Part shown: in pieces, positions 1 through 5,305 of the stretch
Position numbering within the stretch: the first letter of the stretch is position 1
How the letters are laid out: every line of letters starts with the position of its first letter
NCBI GenBank assembly: GCA_958422845.1
Contig: CATZPU010000067.1
Coordinates: 1-6,614 of the forward strand
Direction: 5' to 3'
From: an uncultured Lachnospiraceae bacterium
Lineage (GTDB): Bacteria > Bacillota > Clostridia > Lachnospirales > Lachnospiraceae
DNA length: 6,614 nucleotides
The notes under the pieces: generated by a model
What the model was told of the DNA's origin: nothing
The model's database searches: none
The model's input: only the letters and a program-made list of their open reading frames with translations
Made by a program: the position numbers and the translations under genes

Positions 1-341
1 CGGTACATTTCCGGATAATCCTCCTTCGCCTTCCTAAGCGCCTTCTGAACGATCCCGTCCTGCGCATACGCGCCGCTGCCGACTTCGTCTTTGTGATCGG
101 GGATCCCGAAAAACATTACGCTTGATACGCCTGCGTCAAGAAGCTCCTCCAGCTTTCTCCCCATCATATCGACACTGTAGCGGAACTGCCCCGGCATAGT
201 CGGGATCTCTTCTGCGATCCCGCTGCCTTCCTTTACAAAAATCGGATAGATCAGCGTAGATGGATCCATACGCGTCTCCCGTACCATTTTTCTAAGCGTC
301 TCTCCATAGCGAAGCCTTCTCGGTCTGATCGCCATATCCAT
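1..341 (-). CDS. hemB: HemB, delta-aminolevulinic acid dehydratase (porphobilinogen synthase), N-terminal third, cut by window edge
   Basis: HemB condenses two 5-aminolevulinate molecules into porphobilinogen in the cytoplasm. Only 113 codons are visible; the family is usually about 320-330 residues, so the metal-site cysteines and catalytic lysines lie outside the window. The visible part follows the family N-terminus closely: a basic RPRRLR start, LRKMVRET, the strand LIYPIFVKEG, EEIPTMPG, and the block FFGIPDHKDEVGSGAY followed by DGIVQKALR. I chose the ATG at 341 because AAAGGGG (356-350) sits 8 nt upstream of it. An in-frame ATG at 362 would add MQKGAFD but has only a distant AGGA. The gene starts 62 nt after the cobA-hemD stop, the widest gap in the operon, and a possible internal promoter lies there. 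The identity is secure; the start is probable. Confidence 0.96.
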   Translation of the reverse strand, partial: MDMAIRPRRLRYGETLRKMVRETRMDPSTLIYPIFVKEGSGIAEEIPTMPGQFRYSVDMMGRKLEELLDAGVSSVMFFGIPDHKDEVGSGAYAQDGIVQKALRKAKEDYPEMY

Positions 342-349
342 ATCAAATG

Positions 350-356
350 CCCCTTT
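350..356 (-). promoter_or_regulatory. Ribosome-binding site that decides the hemB start
   Basis: AAAGGGG is separated by 8 nt from the ATG at 341. It overlaps codons 3-5 of the longer alternative beginning at 362, which argues that 341 is the true start. Confidence 0.6.
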
Positions 357-383
357 CTGCATACTTTGCCGTGTTTTTCCTGT

Positions 384-412
384 TTTATATTTACCCTTAT
401 GTGTTACTGCAA
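384..412 (-). promoter_or_regulatory. Candidate internal promoter ahead of hemB
   Basis: On the minus strand TTGCAG (412-407) and TATAAA (389-384) are spaced by exactly 17 nt. The -10 matches the sigma-A consensus at 5 of 6 positions and the -35 at only 3 of 6. The -35 overlaps the last codon and upstream end of the cobA-hemD stop region. Predicted initiation near 377 would leave a leader of about 35 nt before the ATG at 341. The region is AT-rich, so a chance match is possible. No terminator is seen between cobA-hemD and hemB, so hemB is probably also read from the upstream operon promoter. Confidence 0.35.
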
Positions 413-1933
413 GCCTTTTTTGCTTTCATATACTTCGATCAGCTTCTCTGTCAGGCTGTCGATCGAAGCCTCCTGCGCCGTGTACGTCTGCATCCCATAA
501 GAAGCGGCAGCCTCACACGTCTGCGCTCCGATACAGACCGCCTCTACGGCTGTAAGATCGATTCCCTTTGTCAGAGCCGCAAAAGCATGTACCGTCGATG
601 CGCTCGTAAACAGCACGTAATCTACGCATCCCGATTCCATCTCTTTCTTCACATCGATCCACGCATCAGATTCGTACACCGTATCATATACCGCCACATC
701 ATCGACCGTCAATCCGTCTTTTTCTGAAAGCTCCTTTATAAGCTCCCTGCTGCCAAGTGACGCACGCGGGATCAAAATCCGCTCAGTACCGCAGCACTTC
801 TTCGCAAGCGCGCTGCCAAGATGCGCCGCATCGTACACCTCAGGTATCAGATCTGCGTACAATCCATGCAGACGAAGCTCTTTTGCCGTACCGCTTCCGA
901 TCACCGCAAATTTTGCCCCTGCCAGATAACGGACGTCCATGTTCCGCTCTTCCATAGCCTCGAAGAAAATACGCACGCCTGCCGGACTCGTAAACACGAT
1001 CCAGTCATACGATCTTATCTGCATAAGCGCTCTTTCAAGAGCTTCATTTTCTTTCCTTTTTTCTATACGGATCGCCGGAACCTCAAGCACCTGCGCTCCA
1101 AGGCTTCTAAGCTTTTCAGCCGTCTTTCCGATGCGTTCCTTCGGACGCAGCAGCATCACCTTCACGCCGCCGAGCTTCTGTTTTTCATACCATGAAAAGG
1201 TATCTGCCAGAGCGCAGACTGCGCCGACTACGATGATTGCCGGAGTTCTTGCCCCCTTTTTCTTCACTTCCTCTTCAAGCGCAGCAACCGTTGCGACGAT
1301 CCGCTCCTGCTTTGCTGTCGTCCCCTGCATCAGAAGCGCTGCCGGCGTATCCGCATCCATTCCTGCCGCAAGCAGCCCGCGGCAGATATCGGGAAGCGAC
1401 GCAACGCCCATCAAAAAGACGAGCGTCCCTCTGGTACGCACCAAAGCGTCAAAATCAATATCATACAATGCGCCTGCGCGTTTGTGTCCCGTAATAATAT
1501 GGACCGAAGAGCAGAAATCGCGGTGCGTCACCGGAATCCCCTGATACGCAGGTACAGAGATCGCAGATGTGATCCCCGGAACCACCTCATACGCAATTTG
1601 CTCTTTTACGAGAAGCTCGATCTCCTCTCCGCCCCGTCCGAACAGGAACGGATCGCCGCCCTTTAACCGCACGACGCGTTTGCCTTCCTTCGCCTTCCTG
1701 ACAAGAAGCTCATTGATTTTTTCCTGCGCCATCGTATGATTGCTCGAACGTTTTCCGACGTTGATGCACTCTGCCTCTGCCGGAATCATTTGCAGTATTC
1801 CTTCTCCGACCAGCGCATCGTATACGACGGTATCCGCATGTTCGATCGCCCGTTTTCCTTTTAATGTAAGCAGTTCCGGATCAGACGGTCCCGCTCCGAC
1901 TAACCAGACTTTTCCCGTTTTTTTATCATCCAT
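404..1933 (-). CDS. cobA/hemD: Fused uroporphyrinogen-III C-methyltransferase / uroporphyrinogen-III synthase (CobA-HemD)
   Basis: This is a bifunctional cytoplasmic enzyme of 509 residues. The C-terminal HemD domain closes hydroxymethylbilane to uroporphyrinogen III. The N-terminal SAM-dependent CobA (SUMT) domain methylates C-2 and C-7 to give precorrin-2. CobA spans about residues 8-248, with VGAGPSDPELLTLKG near 12-26, RLKGGDPFLFGRGGEE at 89-104, VVPGITS at 118-123, GIPVTHRD at 132-139 and TGH at 148-150. HemD spans about 257-505, with VMLLRPKE, FTSPAGVRIFF near 314-324, FAVIGSGTAKEL near 342-353 and DYVLFTSASTVHAF near 438-451. The fusion is common in Clostridia. I chose the ATG at 1933 because GGGAG (1945-1941) is 7 nt upstream; the in-frame ATG at 1939 (two residues longer) is only 1 nt from it. 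The gene follows hemC by about 30 nt in the operon. The reading frame is intact. Confidence 0.97.
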   Translation of the reverse strand: MDDKKTGKVWLVGAGPSDPELLTLKGKRAIEHADTVVYDALVGEGILQMIPAEAECINVGKRSSNHTMAQEKINELLVRKAKEGKRVVRLKGGDPFLFGRGGEEIELLVKEQIAYEVVPGITSAISVPAYQGIPVTHRDFCSSVHIITGHKRAGALYDIDFDALVRTRGTLVFLMGVASLPDICRGLLAAGMDADTPAALLMQGTTAKQERIVATVAALEEEVKKKGARTPAIIVVGAVCALADTFSWYEKQKLGGVKVMLLRPKERIGKTAEKLRSLGAQVLEVPAIRIEKRKENEALERALMQIRSYDWIVFTSPAGVRIFFEAMEERNMDVRYLAGAKFAVIGSGTAKELRLHGLYADLIPEVYDAAHLGSALAKKCCGTERILIPRASLGSRELIKELSEKDGLTVDDVAVYDTVYESDAWIDVKKEMESGCVDYVLFTSASTVHAFAALTKGIDLTAVEAVCIGAQTCEAAASYGMQTYTAQEASIDSLTEKLIEVYESKKGLQ

Positions 1934-1940
1934 TGCCATT

Positions 1941-1945
1941 CTCCC
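1941..1945 (-). promoter_or_regulatory. Ribosome-binding site that decides the cobA-hemD start
   Basis: GGGAG lies 7 nt before the ATG at 1933 and only 1 nt before the ATG at 1939. The spacing favours the shorter protein. Confidence 0.55.
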
Positions 1946-1969
1946 ACTGTACTATGTCTTACCCTGCAC

Positions 1970-2845
1970 TTAACGCACAAACCTTTTTGCCAGAGCTTCT
2001 CCGACCTGCTCCGGATGCAGGATGCTTCCCGATTCTTTTCCCGTATGAAGGATTCCCGTCGCATCGTCAAAATACACTGCGCTTAGCACGATCTGATCTC
2101 CGTCTGTCTGAGCGTACGCGCCGATCGGCGTACTGCAATTTCCCCCAAGCGCACGCACGAAAGCGCGTTCTGTCCTCGCACACAGCTCGGAATCCCTGTC
2201 AGAATATCCCGCAAGATACGAATGATCTTCCCCCGCTCTTCCCTGTACCGCCAGAATCGCCTGTCCCGCAGCCGGAATCATCTCCTCTGTCGAAAAATAA
2301 CGGCTGATCCGGTGCGTAAGACCAAGCCTGCGAAGTCCTGCCGCTGCCAGAATCGTCGCACCGTACTGCCCCTCGTCAAGCTTTCGCAGCCGCGTCTGGA
2401 CGTTTCCGCGGATCGGTTCAAAATACGCTTGCGGATACAGTTTCTGAAACTGGATCATCCGCCTCCTGCTTGAACAGCCTACCGGCTTTGTAAAGTCGAT
2501 CTCTGTCTTACCCTCCGGCAAAACGAGAACGTCCCTTACGTCCTCCCTTTTGGAATACGCAATAAGCGGCAGCTCCTCCCCAAGCTCCATCGGCACGTCT
2601 TTTAAGCTGTGTACGGATATATCCGAACGTCCGCTAAGGAGCGCCGCGTCAAGCTCCTTGACAAACAATCCCTTACCGCCTATTTTTGCAAGCGACTGAT
2701 CCAGAATCCTGTCGCCTGTCGTTTTCATAGTAAGAATACTGACTGCAAGAGAAGGAGATCTCTCCCTTATGTATGACTGCACCTGCTCCGACTGAATGAC
2801 GGCAAGCGCACTGTCCCTGCTTCCGATCACTATCTTATTTTGCAT
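1970..2845 (-). CDS. hemC: HemC, porphobilinogen deaminase (hydroxymethylbilane synthase)
   Basis: HemC polymerises four porphobilinogen units into hydroxymethylbilane, the substrate of the HemD domain encoded next. The 291-residue product is slightly shorter than the usual 300-313 but complete. Diagnostic blocks occur in order: IGSRDSALA at 7-15; KGLFVKELDAALL at 58-70; VHSLKDVP at 78-85, whose Asp83 matches the catalytic aspartate (Asp84 in E. coli); the arginine-rich CSSRRR at 124-129 and PIRGNVQTRLRKL near 144-156 that bind substrate carboxylates; and LGGNCSTPIGA at 233-243, where Cys237 is the expected attachment site of the dipyrromethane cofactor. AAAGGA (2857-2852) sits 6 nt before the ATG. 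The gene begins 17 nt after the hemA stop, so the two are very likely co-transcribed. Nothing is missing or broken. Confidence 0.97.
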   Translation of the reverse strand: MQNKIVIGSRDSALAVIQSEQVQSYIRERSPSLAVSILTMKTTGDRILDQSLAKIGGKGLFVKELDAALLSGRSDISVHSLKDVPMELGEELPLIAYSKREDVRDVLVLPEGKTEIDFTKPVGCSSRRRMIQFQKLYPQAYFEPIRGNVQTRLRKLDEGQYGATILAAAGLRRLGLTHRISRYFSTEEMIPAAGQAILAVQGRAGEDHSYLAGYSDRDSELCARTERAFVRALGGNCSTPIGAYAQTDGDQIVLSAVYFDDATGILHTGKESGSILHPEQVGEALAKRFVR

Positions 2846-2862
2846 ATGACATCCTTTCTGAT

Positions 2863-4098
2863 CTATGACAGATCCCCATACAGCTTTTCAAGAACATCAA
2901 GACATTCCCTGAATGTACCGCGCGCCGCCCCGTCGCGAATACCGAACAGCATCTTATTGACTGTTTTGACAGCCGCCGCCTCAATATCGCCCCGCAGCGC
3001 AGATCTTTCTTCCTCTGTTACCGGAAGTTTTTGAAGCTTTCTCGTAAGCCGCAGCGTAAAATCTTTTGCGGCGTGCTCTTTAATTTTCTGTATATGCGGG
3101 ATCAGGTCAGAGCATTCATACCAGCTGTAAAATTCCGCGATCTGTTCTTCAAAGCTCTCCTTGGCCTGCCGGATCGCCTGCTTCTGCGCCTCGCTGTGCG
3201 CTTCCGCGCGGAAACAGTCTATGTCATACAGTCTCACTCCCGAAATCTCCTTCACCCGCGGATCAATATCCCTTGGAACAGCCAAATCGATCAGTACGAC
3301 CGGACGGCTGCATTCCTCTGCGACCTGCTCCTTCGTAAGCGTGTAATTCGGACTGACCGTAGCGCTCACAACGAGATCGCACTGTCCGAACAGCTCCATC
3401 CTGCGTCCATAATCAATACGCGCGCAGTCCTTTGGGATCTGGACTACACCGCTGCGGTACTGCCGGACCGTCACCGTCACATCTGCTCCCTGCTCCCGCA
3501 GAAGCGTAGCGGAAAGCTTACCCATCACACCGTTTCCGATCACCATGCACTTTTTGCCCGAAAAGTCAAACCCTTCGCTCTTCAGCGTATCGATTGCCGC
3601 ATGCACGACAGACTGATCTGCCGGAGAGAGTTCTATCCCCGATGTTTTGATCTTTTTCGCCGCAGTCACCGCCTGCCTGAAAAGTGTCTCCAGTACGTGA
3701 TCCGCCGCATAATGCTCCCTTGAAAATGACAGCGCCTCTCCTACCTGCGTGATGATCTGATCCTCTCCGAGAATCCTTGATTCCAGTCCGCTTGCCAGAC
3801 AAAACAGATGATCGATCGCCTCCCTCTCCGTTCTCACGCAGAAATACGGACGGTATTCCTCTGTGGGAAGCTGTCTGATATTGCAGAGCAGTTCTACCGG
3901 ATCGCACAAAAATTCATCGTCTGTACTCAGCCATAGCTCCATGCGGTTGCAGGTAGATAAGATCACGCTTCCCCTGATCCCGTCCTGCTGCTTTAATTGC
4001 TGATAAGCCTCTGCCATCGCCTTTTTCGTAAAAGAAAACATCATTCGGATATCGATCTTCGCCATGCTGTGATCGATCCCGATCATCTGTATACCCAT
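2863..4098 (-). CDS. hemA: HemA, glutamyl-tRNA reductase
   Basis: HemA reduces glutamyl-tRNA(Glu) with NADPH to glutamate-1-semialdehyde, the first committed step of C5-pathway tetrapyrrole synthesis. From the chosen start the protein has 411 residues, typical for the family. ILSTCNRMEL at 46-55 carries the nucleophilic Cys50, the same number as in E. coli. DHLFCLASGLESRILGE at 96-112 includes His97, equivalent to the conserved His99 of E. coli. VIGNGVMGKL near 186-195 is the NADPH Rossmann loop. IDLAVPRDIDP at 270-280 and LYDID at 290-294 are also conserved, and a helical C-terminal dimerisation domain follows. The N-terminal block (IDHSMAKIDIR) departs from the usual HKTAP-type motif, as in clostridial members. 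The ATG at 4098 has AAGGA 8 nt upstream. An ATG at 4107 overlaps that site, and one at 4086 overlaps the cbiK stop as ATGA. The overlap with cbiK suggests translational coupling. HemL would be needed for the next step and is not visible. Confidence 0.96.
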   Translation of the reverse strand: MGIQMIGIDHSMAKIDIRMMFSFTKKAMAEAYQQLKQQDGIRGSVILSTCNRMELWLSTDDEFLCDPVELLCNIRQLPTEEYRPYFCVRTEREAIDHLFCLASGLESRILGEDQIITQVGEALSFSREHYAADHVLETLFRQAVTAAKKIKTSGIELSPADQSVVHAAIDTLKSEGFDFSGKKCMVIGNGVMGKLSATLLREQGADVTVTVRQYRSGVVQIPKDCARIDYGRRMELFGQCDLVVSATVSPNYTLTKEQVAEECSRPVVLIDLAVPRDIDPRVKEISGVRLYDIDCFRAEAHSEAQKQAIRQAKESFEEQIAEFYSWYECSDLIPHIQKIKEHAAKDFTLRLTRKLQKLPVTEEERSALRGDIEAAAVKTVNKMLFGIRDGAARGTFRECLDVLEKLYGDLS

Positions 4099-4961
4099 AC
4101 GCCACATCCTTCCCCGATCGTATTTCCAAGATCTGCTGTACGAAGAAAATCTGCATCACGGTCTTTTACAAGCTTTAAGACTTTTTCTGATTCTGCCACA
4201 TGAGAAAGAAACAGCCGTCTGATTCCCTCATACTCTCCAAGCCCTTTTAAGATACACTGCGTCTCATAACCTGCCGCTTCCATCCTGCTTTTCCATGAGT
4301 CCCGATCACTTCCTGCGAGATCATTGAGCGCATGATCTCCCGCAACGATCATAAAAGGCGCAAGCAGCACCCGCTTCGGACACAATTTTTCCACACGTTT
4401 AAGAAGCGTCTCAAAATCGGGATACGCTTCCACTGTTCCCAAAAATATATTTTTATATCCTTTATCCTTAAACTGCAGATCGAGCGCAGCATAGACAGAA
4501 TTTGCAAAATGCTCCGTGCCGTGCCCCATCAGAACAAGTGCTTCTTCATCAGACGGCGCAAGCTCAGAAGCCACACACCCGACCACGCGCTCGTTATCTT
4601 CAGGCGTCGTAAGCAGCGGAGCTCCCATCACGATATGCGCAAAACGCCCGCGGTAAGACCGAAGCTGCTCTTCCATCCTGTCATTTTCAATACCGTTTAA
4701 TACGTGCGTCGGCTGTACGATCACATCTGTGATCCCGTCTCCTAACATCTCTTCCATCGCCCCTGCGACGTCCGAAATCGCTATGCCATCCCGTCTGAGG
4801 AGTTTTTTCCGTATCATCGCACTCGTCCAAGCGCGGTATACACGGTACTGCGGATACTCGTTTTTTATACTCTCTTCTATTTTGTCGATCGTCTTTTTCC
4901 TTGTCTCCTCATAGCTTGTCCCGAAGCTGACTACGAGGATCGCTTTCTTTGTACGTTCCAA
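4083..4961 (-). CDS. cbiK: CbiK, anaerobic sirohydrochlorin cobaltochelatase
   Basis: CbiK inserts cobalt into sirohydrochlorin early in the anaerobic corrinoid pathway; family members can also insert iron. From the TTG at 4961 the protein has 292 residues, against about 264 for Salmonella CbiK. AILVVSFGTSYEETR at 7-21 matches the family N-terminus, and MGHGTEH at 145-151 and VAGDHALNDLAG at 207-218 supply the metal-site histidines His147 and His210 (Salmonella His145 and His207). VEAYP at 177-181 and DSWKSRMEAAG at 221-231 are also typical. No signal peptide is seen, so it is cytoplasmic. I chose TTG because MERTKKAILVVSFG aligns with the known family start and AAGGA is 9 nt upstream. An in-frame ATG at 5048 would add 29 residues unlike the family and has no good ribosome site. 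The last ~30 residues extend beyond the Salmonella protein. The stop overlaps hemA. Confidence 0.94.
   Translation of the reverse strand: MERTKKAILVVSFGTSYEETRKKTIDKIEESIKNEYPQYRVYRAWTSAMIRKKLLRRDGIAISDVAGAMEEMLGDGITDVIVQPTHVLNGIENDRMEEQLRSYRGRFAHIVMGAPLLTTPEDNERVVGCVASELAPSDEEALVLMGHGTEHFANSVYAALDLQFKDKGYKNIFLGTVEAYPDFETLLKRVEKLCPKRVLLAPFMIVAGDHALNDLAGSDRDSWKSRMEAAGYETQCILKGLGEYEGIRRLFLSHVAESEKVLKLVKDRDADFLRTADLGNTIGEGCGVWVYR
4107..4111 (-). promoter_or_regulatory. Ribosome-binding site of hemA, inside the cbiK coding end
   Basis: AAGGA, preceded by GGGG, lies within the last codons of cbiK and 8 nt before the ATG at 4098. It overlaps the first base of the ATG at 4107, making that start unlikely, and is 20 nt from the ATG at 4086. 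Confidence 0.6.
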
Positions 4962-4970
4962 GAAAATCGT

Positions 4971-4975
4971 TCCTT
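4971..4975 (-). promoter_or_regulatory. Ribosome-binding site that decides the TTG start of cbiK
   Basis: AAGGA, within a longer AAAGAAAGGA run, lies 9 nt before TTG at 4961. No ATG or GTG is placed at a usable distance in this frame. Confidence 0.65.
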
Positions 4976-4984
4976 TCTTTATCA

Positions 4985-5048
4985 GGGCAAAAGTGTGCTC
5001 CTCACACTCCCGTGATCTTGTACTGCACTCACAGAGCAGGCGCAGCAC
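4985..5048 (-). promoter_or_regulatory. Structured leader of the tetrapyrrole operon (two potential hairpins)
   Basis: Two stems can be drawn on the minus strand before cbiK. The first pairs GTGCTGCGC (5048-5040) with GTGCAGTAC (5028-5020), 9 pairs including two G-U, with an 11-nt loop. The second pairs AGTGTG (5008-5003) with CACACT (4997-4992) around a 5-nt loop, extended by GGG (5011-5009) with CCC (4987-4985) across a 4-nt bulge. The second stem is followed by four T and lies about 10 nt above the cbiK ribosome site. No cobalamin-riboswitch B12 box is recognisable and the leader is far too short for one. If transcription starts near 5046, the first stem would lose its outer pairs. Function is unknown. 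Confidence 0.35.
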
Positions 5049-5052
5049 TTAT

Positions 5053-5082
5053 CGTATATTATGAAAAAAGAGTATCCGTCAA
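5053..5082 (-). promoter_or_regulatory. Candidate sigma-A promoter of the cbiK-hemACDB operon
   Basis: TTGACG (5082-5077; 5 of 6 consensus) and TATACG (5058-5053; 4 of 6) are spaced by 18 nt on the minus strand. It is the best promoter-like pair between the tRNA and cbiK, and predicts initiation near 5046 with a leader of about 85 nt. The -35 lies in the inner part of the tRNA terminator hairpin. The -10 is imperfect, so this remains a prediction. Confidence 0.45.
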
Positions 5083-5109
5083 GCCCTCGTATGACTTTTG
5101 GATACTCTT
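5063..5109 (-). terminator. Intrinsic terminator of the tRNA-Leu unit
   Basis: AAGAGTATCC (5109-5100) pairs perfectly over 10 bp with GGATACTCTT (5077-5068) on the minus strand. An inner GTCA/TGAC stem (5095-5092 with 5081-5078) is offset by a four-base bulge and closes a 10-nt loop. Six T (5069-5064) follow directly, the last two overlapping the stem base. It begins 5 nt after the tRNA 3' end, which is what a monocistronic tRNA transcript needs. Confidence 0.85.
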
Positions 5110-5114
5110 AGCAA

Positions 5115-5196
5115 TGCCGCTGGCCGGACTCGAACCGGCACGGTGTTACCCGCTTGATTTTGAGTCAAGTGCGTCTGCCAATTCCGCCACAGCGGC
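5115..5196 (-). tRNA. tRNA-Leu, anticodon CAA (reads UUG)
   Basis: The 82-nt sequence folds as a class II tRNA. The 7-bp acceptor stem is GCCGCTG (5196-5190) with CAGCGGC (5122-5116), and the discriminator base is A at 5115. The anticodon stem CTTGA/TCAAG (5169-5165 and 5157-5153) closes the loop CTCAAAA, giving anticodon CAA at 5162-5160. A long variable arm of the CGG...CCG type follows, then the T arm GCCGG-TTCGAGT-CCGGC. The long variable arm, the A discriminator and the GGCAGACGC D-arm block are typical of bacterial tRNA-Leu. The CCA end is not encoded (TTG follows the discriminator), so it must be added by nucleotidyltransferase. Confidence 0.97.
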
Positions 5197-5224
5197 ATTT
5201 CGCGACTGCATTCGCACTTCACAC

Positions 5225-5253
5225 ATATTATCACAATTTCCCGCCAGATGCAA
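5225..5253 (-). promoter_or_regulatory. Candidate promoter of tRNA-Leu
   Basis: TTGCAT (5253-5248) is followed 17 nt later by TAATAT (5230-5225). In the overlapping register, GATAAT (5232-5227; 5 of 6 consensus) is preceded by TGT, forming an extended -10 (TGnGATAAT). Initiation near 5219 would give a 5' leader of about 20 nt for RNase P removal. A separate promoter fits the dedicated terminator downstream. Confidence 0.55.
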
Positions 5254-5263
5254 GCAGTTTTTT

Positions 5264-5287
5264 ATGCATATCTGCAAGTATTTGCAT
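5264..5287. repeat. Imperfect 24-bp palindrome between lysA and the tRNA promoter
   Basis: ATGCATAT (5264-5271) and ATTTGCAT (5280-5287) form an inverted repeat with one mismatch. A smaller perfect TGCAA-GTAT-TTGCA hairpin (5273-5286) is nested inside. On the minus strand it follows the lysA stop by about 18 nt, but the run after it is A, not T, so it is not a classical terminator for lysA. On the plus strand it is followed by T-rich sequence, but no plus-strand gene exists here to be terminated. Role unknown. Confidence 0.4.
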
Positions 5288-5305
5288 TTATTTGTTTTTC
5301 ATTTT

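Noticed and set aside
939..1544. Plus-strand open frame of 201 codons antisense to cobA-hemD
   Set aside because: Low-complexity Ser/Ala/Pro composition mirrors the coding strand, and no domain is recognisable.
3031..3723. Plus-strand open frame of 230 codons antisense to hemA
   Set aside because: No recognisable domain, rich in Arg, His and Leu as expected for an antisense frame, and entirely inside a clear hemA.
4962..5048. Cobalamin riboswitch before cbiK
   Set aside because: Less than 90 nt of leader is available, no B12-box-like block is visible, and the two simple hairpins do not form the riboswitch core.
4962..5048. Extended cbiK N-terminus from ATG 5048
   Set aside because: The extra 29 residues do not resemble the family N-terminus, there is no suitable ribosome site, and a well-spaced site precedes TTG 4961.
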